64,000 nt of DNA from Brevundimonas bullata (GTDB lineage: Bacteria > Pseudomonadota > Alphaproteobacteria > Caulobacterales > Caulobacteraceae). A program made the translations under genes and the position numbers. The notes beneath the pieces are model-generated. The model saw only the letters and a program-made list of their open reading frames with translations, was not told the origin of the DNA and did no database searches. The stretch covers positions 1 to 64,000 of the forward strand of contig NZ_JACHLM010000003.1 of assembly GCF_014207965.1 (NCBI RefSeq), given 5' to 3'. The stretch's first letter is position 1; each line of letters opens with the position of its first letter. Positions 36,183 to 44,902 of the stretch are shown piece after piece.

Positions 36183-37457
36183 TTACTGGCCAAACACCGA
36201 GGCCGGCATGGCCCCGACGATGCAGGCGGTCATCAGGGTGGCCAGGAAGCCCGCGAACAGGGCCTTCCACACCAGACCCAGAACCTCCTCGCGGCGCTCG
36301 GGCATCAGCACCGACAGGCCGGTGACGGTGATGCCGACCGAGCCGATGTTGGCGAAGCCGCACAGGGCGTAGGTCATCAGCATCCGGGTGCGCTCGCTCA
36401 TATCGCCGGCGGGGACCTCGCCCAGTTTGATGAAGGCGACGAACTCGGTCAGCGTCAGCTTGACGCCCAGCAGCCAGCCGGCGGTGTGAGCGTCGGCCCA
36501 TTCCACCCCGATCAGCCAGGCGACGGGCGAGAAGACCACGCCCAGAATGCGCTCGACGCTCAGTTGCTCGCCGCCGATCCAGAAGGCGCCCAGCATGACG
36601 TTGGCCAGGGCCACCAGGGCCACGAAGACGATCAGCACCGCCGAGATGTTCAGCACGACCATCAGGCCATCCGAGGTGCCCTTGACGATGGCGTCGACGG
36701 CGCCGTCGTATTTCAGCGCCGAGTTGTAGTCGGCGACCGCACCGCCCTGCCCCGGCTTCTCGGGAATGATGATGCGGGCCAGCAGGATGCCCGCCGGGGC
36801 CGAAACGATGGAGGCGACCAGGACGTGGCCCGCCGCATTGGTCAGGACCGGGCCGAGAATGGTGGCGTAGGCCACCATGGTCGAGCCGGCGACGGTGGCC
36901 AGACCGACCACCATCATCAGGAAGACCTCGGACCGGGTCAGCTTGTCCAGATAGGCGCGGATGACGATGGGGCTTTCGATCATGCCCAGGAAGACGTTGG
37001 CCGCGACCGCCAGAGCCGAGGCGCCGCCCAGACCCATGGTGCGCTGGAACAGGAAGCCGAAGCCCAAGGTGATCCACTTCAGGATCTTCCAGTGCCACAG
37101 CAGGGCCGACAGGGCCGAGATCACCAGGATCAGCGGCAGGACCTTGAAGGCGAAGGTGAACAGGGCGCCTTCATTGGCGACGGCATAGGGTTGGTCGCCG
37201 CCGGCCAGATAGCCAAAGACGAACTTGGTCCCCTCTTCGGTCGCCAGTTCCAGCCCCTTCACGGCGTTGTTGATGGCGTCCAGCACCACCTGTGAACCCG
37301 GAATGGCGAAGGTCGCCAGCACCAGGGCCGCCTGCACCGCCACCGCCCCGATCGCCAACCGCCAGGGGAAGACCTTGCGGTTCTCGGACACCGCCCAGCA
37401 GAGGGCGATGATGACGACCAGGCCGAACAGGCTCTGGAGGTTCAGGAGGGTGAACAT
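36183..37457 (-). CDS. NupC-type concentrative nucleoside transporter
   Basis: A 424-residue inner-membrane symporter of the CNT family, importing nucleosides with H+ or Na+. About ten hydrophobic segments; family hallmarks include GLGGASALAVAANVFLGMIES and EFVAFIKLGEV, and ALCGFANIGSVGI near the C-terminus. The specific nucleoside is not predictable. GGAG upstream of the ATG. Confidence 0.93.
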   Translation of the reverse strand: MFTLLNLQSLFGLVVIIALCWAVSENRKVFPWRLAIGAVAVQAALVLATFAIPGSQVVLDAINNAVKGLELATEEGTKFVFGYLAGGDQPYAVANEGALFTFAFKVLPLILVISALSALLWHWKILKWITLGFGFLFQRTMGLGGASALAVAANVFLGMIESPIVIRAYLDKLTRSEVFLMMVVGLATVAGSTMVAYATILGPVLTNAAGHVLVASIVSAPAGILLARIIIPEKPGQGGAVADYNSALKYDGAVDAIVKGTSDGLMVVLNISAVLIVFVALVALANVMLGAFWIGGEQLSVERILGVVFSPVAWLIGVEWADAHTAGWLLGVKLTLTEFVAFIKLGEVPAGDMSERTRMLMTYALCGFANIGSVGITVTGLSVLMPERREEVLGLVWKALFAGFLATLMTACIVGAMPASVFGQ

Positions 37458-37643
37458 GGGAAAGGCGGCTCCGGGAGCGACCGACGGCCGAGAGCCGCCT
37501 TTAAAATCTGCTTGAACGCTACCCTAAGCCTTCTGGTCAAGAGCGCGTGCGGCGTCCTGCCGCGGCAAAGCCTCGCCGGAGCCTAAACTTCGCCGTTATG
37601 CGAGCGGCCAATCACCGTTACGTCATCAATGGGGAGAGGTCGG

Positions 37644-38552
37644 ATGCGCAAGGAACTGATCTGGGCGGCGGCGGCGAGCGCCCTGCTCGCGGGATGCCAG
37701 GACGCGTCGCGTCAGCACCTCGAGGAGTCTGTGGACATGGCCCTGATGGAACCGGCGCCGCCCGCCGGGGCCGCGTCCGCGCCAGGCAGCGCCGCCACCC
37801 CGGTCGTCGCGCCCAGCATCGCCTATGCCTATCGTTTCGGGCTGGAGCTTCCGGCCGACGCCGTGCCGACCGTGATGGGACGGCACGAACAGGCCTGCAT
37901 CGCCGCCGGGCCGTCAGTCTGTCAGGTGATCGGCGCGAGTTCCAGCCGCATGGGCCGCGATTCCGTCGAAGCCCGACTGGAGATGCGAGCGGCGCCCGCC
38001 TATGTCGGCCGCTTCCGCGCGGCGCTGGATGGCGAGGCCAGGGGCGCGGGCGGACGCGTGTCCCAGCAGGCGGTCGAGAGCGAGGACCTGACCCGGCAAC
38101 TGGTTGACACCGAGGCGCGGATGCGGGCGATGGAAACCCTGCGCGACCGGCTGCAGCAGCTGCTGGCCACCCGCAGCGGCACGCTGGAACAGTTGCTGCA
38201 GGTCGAGCGTGAACTGGCGCGGGTGCAGGGCGAACTGGACGCGACGCGTTCGGCCCTGGCGGTCATGCGGACGCGGGTGCAGACCTCGAGACTGGACGTC
38301 ACCTATAGCGCGGCGGGGCGACTGGCGCCCGACAGCGCGGCGCGACCGGTCGTGGATGCGCTGAACTCGGCCTCATACGCCTTCATGACGTCGCTGGGGA
38401 TGCTGATCCTGGTTATCGCCAGCGTCCTGCCGGTCCTGTTGGTCGGGGCCCCGCTGATCTGGCTGCTGTGGCGCTGGCGCAGGCGCGTGCGCGCCCGCAA
38501 GGCCGCCGAGGCGGCGCGCAAGAAAAAGGCGGAGGGTGACCCCTCCGCCTGA
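37644..38552 (+). CDS. DUF4349 domain lipoprotein
   Basis: A 302-residue protein with signal and lipobox LLAGC, a linker rich in Ala and Pro, a DUF4349 domain with a long coiled coil (about residues 135-215, rich in LEQLLQVERELARVQ-type heptads), one membrane segment (about 250-275, LILVIASVLPVLLVGAPL) and a basic cytoplasmic tail. The family has no known function. ATG 37644 is chosen because GGAGAGG precedes it. Its 3' end contains the terminator of the convergent ilvE gene. Confidence 0.85.
   Translation: MRKELIWAAAASALLAGCQDASRQHLEESVDMALMEPAPPAGAASAPGSAATPVVAPSIAYAYRFGLELPADAVPTVMGRHEQACIAAGPSVCQVIGASSSRMGRDSVEARLEMRAAPAYVGRFRAALDGEARGAGGRVSQQAVESEDLTRQLVDTEARMRAMETLRDRLQQLLATRSGTLEQLLQVERELARVQGELDATRSALAVMRTRVQTSRLDVTYSAAGRLAPDSAARPVVDALNSASYAFMTSLGMLILVIASVLPVLLVGAPLIWLLWRWRRRVRARKAAEAARKKKAEGDPSA
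38522..38550 (-). terminator. ilvE terminator inside the DUF4349 gene
   Basis: AGGCGGAGGG (38527-38536) pairs with the block CCCTCCGCCT (38541-38550); on the minus strand the stem is followed by TTTTTCTT. It lies 8 bp past the ilvE stop, within the last codons of the opposing gene. Confidence 0.75.
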
Positions 38553-38557
38553 TCTGA

Positions 38558-39436
38558 TCAGAGCTGGCCGCGAACCAGCTTGCCGTAGTCGTCCATCAGG
38601 CTCAGCGACAGCTCGCCCGGCGTGAAGCGGTGCTCGCCGATCTCGCTGACCGGAGTGACCTCGGCGGCCGAGCCGGTGAGGAAGCACTCCGAGAAGTCTG
38701 ACAGCTCTTCCGGCAGGATGTCGCGAACCACGACCTCGATGCCCTTGGCCTGAGCCATCTCAATCACGGTCTGGCGGGTGATGCCGTCCAGGATGTGATC
38801 GACGCGCGGGGTGTGCAGGACGCCGCCCTGAACGAAGAAGACGTTGGCCCCGGTGGCCTCGGCGACATAGCCGCGCCAGTCCAGCATCATGGCGTCAGCG
38901 TAGCCGCGCTTCTCAGCCGCCGTCTTGGACATGGTGCAGATCATGTAGAGGCCGGCGGCCTTGGCCGTCGACGGGGCCGTGGCCGGGTCCGGGCGGCGCC
39001 ACTTGGCCCACTCCAGACGGATGCCGCGCTTCTTGACCTCCGGGTCGAAATAACTGGGCCACTCCCAGGCGGCGATGGCCAGGTGAACCTTGCTGTTCAG
39101 CGAGGAAACGCTGAGCTGTTCGGCGCCCAGATAGGCCACCGGACGGATGTAGCAGTCCGTCATGCCGTTCTTTTCGCAGGTTTCCTTGCAGGCGGCGTCG
39201 ATCTCGGCCACGCTATAGGGAATGTCGAAGTCGAGCAGGTTGGCGGAGCGTTTCAGGCGCTCGCTGTGCGCCGTCAGCTTGAAGATTTCGCCGCCGTACA
39301 TACGCTCACCCTCGAAGACCGACGAGCCGTAGTGAAGGCCATGGGTCAGAACGTGCGTTTTTGCTTCCCGCCAGGGCACGAACGCGCCGTCAAACCAGAT
39401 CCAGCCGTCACGATCGTCGAAAGGAACGAAGGCCAT
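38558..39436 (-). CDS. ilvE: Branched-chain amino acid aminotransferase
   Basis: A 292-residue fold-type IV PLP enzyme catalysing the last step of Leu, Ile and Val synthesis (and the first of degradation). The PLP lysine is Lys159 in STAKAAGLY; YIRPVAYLG and GYVAEATGANVFFV are characteristic, and SSVFEGERMY is near the N-terminus. Length is normal. Divergent from the response regulator with 89 bp between starts. Confidence 0.95.
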   Translation of the reverse strand: MAFVPFDDRDGWIWFDGAFVPWREAKTHVLTHGLHYGSSVFEGERMYGGEIFKLTAHSERLKRSANLLDFDIPYSVAEIDAACKETCEKNGMTDCYIRPVAYLGAEQLSVSSLNSKVHLAIAAWEWPSYFDPEVKKRGIRLEWAKWRRPDPATAPSTAKAAGLYMICTMSKTAAEKRGYADAMMLDWRGYVAEATGANVFFVQGGVLHTPRVDHILDGITRQTVIEMAQAKGIEVVVRDILPEELSDFSECFLTGSAAEVTPVSEIGEHRFTPGELSLSLMDDYGKLVRGQL

Positions 39437-39525
39437 TGAATAACGTCTCCCGGGGATGTGGTCCGGTTACACTCTTCTCTCCCGCCGCCGTCAACGCCTT
39501 TGCGTTCGGCAGGATCGCCTAGAAC

Positions 39526-40257
39526 ATGACTGATACGCGCTCGAACGGCCGCTCCGGCCCTGTTGCAGCCCCCGGCGCCGGCCGCCACCTTCTGGTCGTG
39601 GACGATGACGACAGAATCCGCGAACTGCTGAAAGAGTTCCTGGCGCGCGAGGGCTATCGCGTGACCGGCGCCGCCCATGCGGGCGCGGCGCGGCGGCTGG
39701 TCGAACTGATCGAGTTCGACCTGATCGTGCTGGACGTCATGATGCCCGGCGAGAGCGGTTTCGACCTGACCAGCTGGATCCGCAGTCAGGCGTCGCTGTC
39801 CAAGACCCCCGTCCTGCTGCTGACCGCCAAGGGCGATCCCAACGACCGGATCGAAGGCCTGTCGCGCGGCGCCGACGACTACATGTCCAAGCCCTTCGAC
39901 CCGCGCGAGCTGGCGTTGCGGATCGAGGCCATCCTGCGCCGTACCGGCGGCAAGCCGATGACCCCGCGCGAGATCCGCATGGGGCCGGCGGTGTTCGACA
40001 TGGAGCGGCTGGAGCTGACCCGCGACGGCGAACTGCAACGCCTGACCGAGGCCGAGGCGCAACTGCTGAAGACCCTGGCGATCCACGCCCACTCGCCGGT
40101 CGAGCGGATGAACCTGTCGCCCGACACCGCCGACATCACCGGCCGCGCCGTGGATGTTCAGGTGACGCGCCTGCGCCGCAAGCTGGAGGCCGACCCCAAG
40201 AACCCGCGCTATCTGCAGACCGTGCGCGGCGTCGGCTACATGCTGGCCCCGGATTGA
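39526..40257 (+). CDS. OmpR family response regulator (PetR-like)
   Basis: A 243-residue regulator: about 20 polar N-terminal residues, receiver domain with phospho-acceptor Asp70 (LIVLDVMMPG) and Lys in MSKPFD, then a winged-helix DNA-binding domain ending RAVDVQVTRLRRKLE and RYLQTVRGVGYM. It resembles PetR-type regulators. Paired with the kinase gene 7 bp downstream, so the two form a two-component system; targets are unknown. Confidence 0.93.
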   Translation: MTDTRSNGRSGPVAAPGAGRHLLVVDDDDRIRELLKEFLAREGYRVTGAAHAGAARRLVELIEFDLIVLDVMMPGESGFDLTSWIRSQASLSKTPVLLLTAKGDPNDRIEGLSRGADDYMSKPFDPRELALRIEAILRRTGGKPMTPREIRMGPAVFDMERLELTRDGELQRLTEAEAQLLKTLAIHAHSPVERMNLSPDTADITGRAVDVQVTRLRRKLEADPKNPRYLQTVRGVGYMLAPD

Positions 40258-40264
40258 TCGGCCG

Positions 40265-41608
40265 ATGAGGCTGCTGCCCCTCCCTCTCTGGGCGCGGATG
40301 ATCAAGCGCCGTCTGCCGACCTCGCTATGGGGGCGGTCGCTGCTGATCATCGTCCTGCCGGTGCTGGTCATGCAGGGGGCCGTGACCTGGGCCTTTTTCG
40401 ACGCCCACTGGCAGGCCGTGACGGCGCGCCTGTCCGAAGGGCTCGCGGGAGACGTGGCCTGGGCCGCCGAAAGCTATCGCGACCAGCCGACGCCGCAGAA
40501 CCTGAGCGTCATCGCCGACCGGGCCGAGCGGTCGATGCAGCTGTCCATCGCCTTCCAGGAAGGGGCCGTCCTGCCCAAGGAACAGCGGCGCGGCGCCATC
40601 GGCGTGGTCGATCGCACGCTGGAGAAGGCGCTGGCTTCGCGGCTGGACCAACCCTTCTGGTACGACACCACCCGCTACCCCGCCTATGTCGACATCCGGG
40701 TGCAGGAGCCCGGCGGCGTGCTGCGCGTCATCGCTCCGCGCGAACGGGCTGTGGCGACCCAGGCGCATATCTTCGTGCTGTGGCTGACAGTGGCGACCAT
40801 TCTGCTCCTGGGGGTGGCGGTGCTGTTCATCCGCAATCAGGTGCGGGCCATCGAACGTCTGGCCGACGCCGCCGAGGCCTTTGGTCGGGGCGAGACCGTG
40901 CCGCGCTTCAAGCCGCACGGCGCGCGGGAAGTCCGCGCCGCCGCCAGCGCCTTCCTGGACATGCGCGCCCGCATCCAGCGCCATATCGAGCAGCGCACCG
41001 CCCTGCTGGCCTCGGTCAGCCACGACCTGCGCACGCCCCTGACCCGTCTGCGGCTAGAGCTGGCTCTGGCCCCGCCCTTCAAGCGGGCCGAGGCCATGAA
41101 GGGCGACCTGGACGAGATGGAGCACATGATCGACGAATACCTGGCCTTCGCGCGCGGCGAGGCGGGCGAGGCGATCCAGACGGTCTCGGTCCCCGAGATG
41201 CTGCGCCGCGCCGCCGAGGACGCCCGCCGCGCCGGGGCCGAGGTCACGGTCGAGACGCCCGACGAACTGGACGCCCATCTGCGCCCCCTCGCCTTCCGCC
41301 GCGCCCTGAACAATCTGGCCGGCAACGCGGCCGTGCACGGTGAGCATGTCCGGCTTTCGGCCCGTCCCCTGCCCTCGGGCGGCATCGAGATCGCCATTGA
41401 GGACGACGGGCCCGGCATCCCCGACGACATGCACGAAGAAGCCTTCCGGCCCTTTTCCCGGCTGGACGCCTCGCGCAATCAAAACAGCAAGGGCGTCGGC
41501 CTGGGTCTGGCCATCGCCCGCGACGTGGCGCGCGGCCACGGCGGCGACATCACCCTGAGCCGCAGCGACCTGGGCGGCCTCAAGGCCTCAATCCGGCTGC
41601 CCGGATGA
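40265..41608 (+). CDS. EnvZ-type sensor histidine kinase
   Basis: A 447-residue inner-membrane kinase: membrane segment about 25-45, a periplasmic region of about 120 residues, second membrane segment about 168-188, HAMP, HisKA with His253 in SVSHDLRTPLTRLR, and a HATPase domain (NNLAGNAAVHG, DDGPGIP, GVGLGLAIARD). Cognate kinase of the preceding regulator. The periplasmic region carries no recognisable ligand-binding domain. Confidence 0.93.
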   Translation: MRLLPLPLWARMIKRRLPTSLWGRSLLIIVLPVLVMQGAVTWAFFDAHWQAVTARLSEGLAGDVAWAAESYRDQPTPQNLSVIADRAERSMQLSIAFQEGAVLPKEQRRGAIGVVDRTLEKALASRLDQPFWYDTTRYPAYVDIRVQEPGGVLRVIAPRERAVATQAHIFVLWLTVATILLLGVAVLFIRNQVRAIERLADAAEAFGRGETVPRFKPHGAREVRAAASAFLDMRARIQRHIEQRTALLASVSHDLRTPLTRLRLELALAPPFKRAEAMKGDLDEMEHMIDEYLAFARGEAGEAIQTVSVPEMLRRAAEDARRAGAEVTVETPDELDAHLRPLAFRRALNNLAGNAAVHGEHVRLSARPLPSGGIEIAIEDDGPGIPDDMHEEAFRPFSRLDASRNQNSKGVGLGLAIARDVARGHGGDITLSRSDLGGLKASIRLPG

Positions 41609-41688
41609 TCTGTCGCACCCCCCTAGCGTTACCGTAGGAACGGGGCCATGTTGCACCCGTTCCAGGGGGGCCTGGATCAGGAGTCCGT

Positions 41689-42183
41689 ATGATGCGTCAT
41701 TTCGCATTTCTAGCACCGCTCACCGCCGCGATCGCACTGGCTGGCGCCGCCGCCGCTCAACCGTCGTCCGTCAGCGTCACCGTCAGCCCCGACTTCGCCA
41801 AGACCGCCGCTGAACTGGGCCAACGCGACGTCCAGCAGCAGGTCGATGATCTGACCGCCACGGTCACGCGTGTCCTGACCGAGCGCAACGCTCTGGACGT
41901 CGCCCGGATCGAACTGGTCATCACTGACCTGAAGCCGAACCGTCCGACCATGCAGCAGGTGACCGACAAGCCCGGCCTCGACATGATGCGCAGCCTCTCG
42001 ATCGGCGGCGCCGCCATCGAGGGCTCGGTCACAACCGCGTCGGGCGAGGTTCACCCGGTGAAGTACGACTATTATTCCAGCACCCTGGCCGAAGTGCGCG
42101 GTTCCACCACCTGGCAGGACGCCAGCACCGCCTTTGACCGCCTGGCGCGCAACCTGGCCGAAGGCCGCTACGTCAAACGCTGA
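41689..42183 (+). CDS. Hypothetical periplasmic protein
   Basis: A 164-residue protein with a signal peptide (1 to about 23, ending AAAAQ) and no recognised domain; the mature part mixes beta-prone segments (SVSVTVSPDF, IELVITDLKP) and a C-terminal helix. AGGAG ribosome-binding site; a GAGTC site overlaps it. The first of two tandem ATG codons is used here. It is 80 bp after the kinase gene and may be under its control, which is only a guess from position. Confidence 0.65.
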   Translation: MMRHFAFLAPLTAAIALAGAAAAQPSSVSVTVSPDFAKTAAELGQRDVQQQVDDLTATVTRVLTERNALDVARIELVITDLKPNRPTMQQVTDKPGLDMMRSLSIGGAAIEGSVTTASGEVHPVKYDYYSSTLAEVRGSTTWQDASTAFDRLARNLAEGRYVKR

Positions 42184-42187
42184 AGGG

Positions 42188-42982
42188 TCAGCCGCTAAGT
42201 TCGGTGGACTTGACTACAGCCGCCTGAACGGCGCTCTCGACCGCCCGGTCGAGGGCGCCGTTTTCGTTCAGAGCCAACAGGCCAGCCTGGGTCACGCCGC
42301 CGGGCGAGGCTACGCGGTCGATCAGGGCGTCCAGGGCTTCGGCGCCTTCAACGCCCGCTGCGGCGGAGCGCAGGGTGGCGCGGGCCAGCCGCACGGCGGC
42401 CTCTGGCGTCAGGCCTTCCGCGACCCCGGCCTGGGCCAGGGCGCGGGTGAAGGCGAAATAATAGGCGGGGCCGCAGCCGGACACGGCGGTCGCGGCATGC
42501 ATGGCGGCTTCGTCGTCCAGATGGACGGTCTCGGCGATGGGCGCGAACAGGGCCTCGCCCACCGCGCGGGCCGCGGCGTCAGCGGCCCAGATGGTCGCCA
42601 CGCCCTGAGCCTGAGCCACGCCGGTGGTCGGCATGATGCGCACAATGGAACGACCGTCGAAGCCTTGGGAAATCGTCTCGCGCCTCACCCCGGCCATGAC
42701 CGAGACGATGACGGCGTCGGAAGCGAGATGCGGCAGGATAGAGCGCGAGGCCTCGAACCACTTGGCCGGTTTGACGCCGATGACAAAGACGCGGGCGTCG
42801 GCCAGGGCCTCAAGCGGCGGATTGATCCGCGCGCCCAGGGCCCGCGCCGCCTCGGCGGCGGGCTTCTCGGACGGGGTCAGGATGATGAGGTCGGCGGGAT
42901 CGACCGCGCCGGTCTTCAGCCAGCCCTCCAGGATGGCCGAGCCCAGTCGTCCCACGCCTTGCAGGACGACCGGGCGGCTCAT
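42188..42982 (-). CDS. proC: Pyrroline-5-carboxylate reductase
   Basis: A 264-residue NAD(P)H enzyme making proline from pyrroline-5-carboxylate. The Rossmann start is LQGVGRLGSAILEGWL; the C-terminal signature is present as RVASPGGVTQAGLLALNENG. Length is normal. Its ATG overlaps the stop of the upstream YbjN gene by one base, so translation is coupled. Confidence 0.94.
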   Translation of the reverse strand: MSRPVVLQGVGRLGSAILEGWLKTGAVDPADLIILTPSEKPAAEAARALGARINPPLEALADARVFVIGVKPAKWFEASRSILPHLASDAVIVSVMAGVRRETISQGFDGRSIVRIMPTTGVAQAQGVATIWAADAAARAVGEALFAPIAETVHLDDEAAMHAATAVSGCGPAYYFAFTRALAQAGVAEGLTPEAAVRLARATLRSAAAGVEGAEALDALIDRVASPGGVTQAGLLALNENGALDRAVESAVQAAVVKSTELSG

Positions 42983-43485
42983 TACGCGTTGCCCACGGTT
43001 TCGAACAGGCAGGCGTCGATCGCTTCCTGGGCCTTCTTGGAGCCGCGCACCATGAAGTCGAAGGCGGGATAGTAGCGGTCGGCGGCCTCGATGGCGGCGT
43101 CGATCATGGACGCGGCCTGGGCCAGGGTCGGACGCTCGCTGTGCGGAAGGGCCAGCGAGTGACGGAAGACGATCTCGCCCTCGTCCGGCCAGACCTCGAA
43201 ATGGCCCAGCCAGGTGCGCTGGTTGATCATCGCCACCAGTTCATAGGCGGCGGCGCGGCGCGTCTTCATGACGCGCAGGTCCAGGGCGCAGCACAACTGC
43301 AGGCAGTCGCCCTCGGGCCGCCAGGCGAACCACAGCTCATAGTCCTTCCAGTCGCCGGCCAGGGCGAAGGCGAGATCGCCGTCGTCCGTGCGGTCGAACG
43401 GCAGGTTCTCCGCGTTGAGGACATGCTCCACGACATCAAGGGGGTCGTAGGGAACGTCGACCTCTTCGGGTCGGGCTGCATCCAT
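42982..43485 (-). CDS. YbjN domain-containing protein
   Basis: A 167-residue cytoplasmic protein of the YbjN superfamily, a fold resembling type III secretion chaperones. Typical are the tryptophan- and acid-rich KDYELWFAWRPEGDCLQL segment and the RRAAAYELVAMINQRTWLGHFEVWPDEGEIVFRHSL region. The function in this lineage is not established. Directly coupled to proC downstream, an arrangement found across alphaproteobacteria. Confidence 0.88.
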   Translation of the reverse strand: MDAARPEEVDVPYDPLDVVEHVLNAENLPFDRTDDGDLAFALAGDWKDYELWFAWRPEGDCLQLCCALDLRVMKTRRAAAYELVAMINQRTWLGHFEVWPDEGEIVFRHSLALPHSERPTLAQAASMIDAAIEAADRYYPAFDFMVRGSKKAQEAIDACLFETVGNA

Positions 43486-43561
43486 CAGGGATTCACATTC
43501 TTACTCAGGGGTCGCGACTCACGACCTGCAAACGAACGGTAAACGTGTTCGGAGATTCGGC

Positions 43562-43849
43562 TCAACCGGCTGTATCGGCGTCCGGCGCAGCAGCTGTGGA
43601 CGGTCCTGACGAAGTCTTTTTCACGTTCGATTTCTGAGCCTTAAGCTCCGCGAGTTCGGCGCGCAGGGCGGCGATCTCGTCCTTCAGCACGTCGAACTCG
43701 TCGCGGCGGACCAGATCCATCTCGGCCACGAAGCGGTCGGTCTGGGCGCGCCAGGCGGCCTTGGCCTCGTCGCCCGCGGCCTGGGCCAGGCCCATGGCGC
43801 CGGTGGTCAGCTTGGCGAACTCGTCGAGGATCGGATTGCGCGTCTGCAT
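43562..43849 (-). CDS. Accessory factor UbiK family protein
   Basis: A 95-residue protein of the BMFP/UbiK family, which assists ubiquinone synthesis by binding Ubi proteins and membranes. An amphipathic N-terminal helix (NPILDEFAKLTTGAMGLAQ) is followed by a coiled coil (RRDEFDVLKDEIAALRAEL) and a disordered Ala/Thr-rich tail. ATG 43849 is preferred; an in-frame GTG at 43873 is possible. Divergent from lgt. Confidence 0.82.
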   Translation of the reverse strand: MQTRNPILDEFAKLTTGAMGLAQAAGDEAKAAWRAQTDRFVAEMDLVRRDEFDVLKDEIAALRAELAELKAQKSNVKKTSSGPSTAAAPDADTAG

Positions 43850-44022
43850 GATGAAATCTCGCGTCTCTGCCACACCAGTATATGGTTAATGGCGACTTAA
43901 ATTGGGTGAACGAAACCTTTCCGTCCGAACCGGCTATAAACTGCTTCGCTGGAAAAGCGCGCGACGAATGCAGTCTCTCTTGCTAGAGATTTCAGGTCCC
44001 AAACGGCGCTGACGGAGGCCCT

Positions 44023-44895
44023 GTGCCCTTCCCCGAATTCGACCCTGTCCTGATCCATCTCGGCCCCCTGCCCATCCGCTGGTACGCCCTGGCCTATGTC
44101 GCCGGGATCGTGCTGGGCTGGTGGTACGCCTCGCGTCTGGCCAAGACGGAGCGGCTGTGGTCGCCCGGCAAGCCGCCGGTGACGGGTCCGCAGTTGGACG
44201 ACCTGGTGCTGTGGATCACCCTCGGCGTTATCCTGGGCGGTCGCTTCGGCTACGCTCTCTTCTACAAGCCGGCCATGTTCGCCCAGATCTTCACCGGCGA
44301 CAGCTGGGGCGAACGGCTGGAGCTGCTGCAGCTGTGGACCGGCGGGATGAGCTTCCACGGCGGCTTCCTGGGCGTCGTCATCGCCATCGCCCTCTACGCC
44401 AACCGGCAGAAGATCAATCCGCTGAGCCTGGGCGACCTGATCGCGCCCGTCGCGCCGATCGGCCTGCTGTTCGGGCGCATCGCCAACTTCATCAACGGCG
44501 AGCTGTGGGGCCGCGAGACGACGGTGCCCTGGGCCATCCGCTTCTGCAACGCCCGCATTGAACAGATGTACGGCTTCTGCCCCGCCGGTAACGAACCGCG
44601 CCACCCCAGCCAGCTGTATGAGGCGGGCCTTGAGGGGCTGTTGCTGCTGATCATCCTGTCGCTGGCGATCTGGAAGTGGAAGATGCTGAAGCGCCCGGGC
44701 TTCGTCACCGGCCTGTTCCTGCTGGGCTACGGCGTCTGCCGCGCCGCGCTGGAGAACGTGCGCCAGCCCGATGCCGGTCTGGAGAACCTGCCGCTGGGCC
44801 TGACCATGGGCATGATCCTGTCGATCCCGATGATGCTGGCGGGCGTCTGGCTGATCTGGCGGGCGCTGAAGAAGCCGGTCGTAGCGGAGGCGTAG
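44023..44895 (+). CDS. lgt: Prolipoprotein diacylglyceryl transferase
   Basis: A 290-residue inner-membrane enzyme that transfers diacylglycerol from phosphatidylglycerol to the lipobox cysteine of prolipoproteins. The family signature lies at residues 151-163 (GRIANFINGELWG), with GGRFGY at 72-77 and SFHGG at 110-114, and about seven membrane helices. The start is GTG at 44023 with GGAGG upstream. It leads an operon with the MidA-like gene, the HhH protein and pgeF. Confidence 0.96.
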   Translation: MPFPEFDPVLIHLGPLPIRWYALAYVAGIVLGWWYASRLAKTERLWSPGKPPVTGPQLDDLVLWITLGVILGGRFGYALFYKPAMFAQIFTGDSWGERLELLQLWTGGMSFHGGFLGVVIAIALYANRQKINPLSLGDLIAPVAPIGLLFGRIANFINGELWGRETTVPWAIRFCNARIEQMYGFCPAGNEPRHPSQLYEAGLEGLLLLIILSLAIWKWKMLKRPGFVTGLFLLGYGVCRAALENVRQPDAGLENLPLGLTMGMILSIPMMLAGVWLIWRALKKPVVAEA

Positions 44896-44902
44896 GACCG
44901 TT

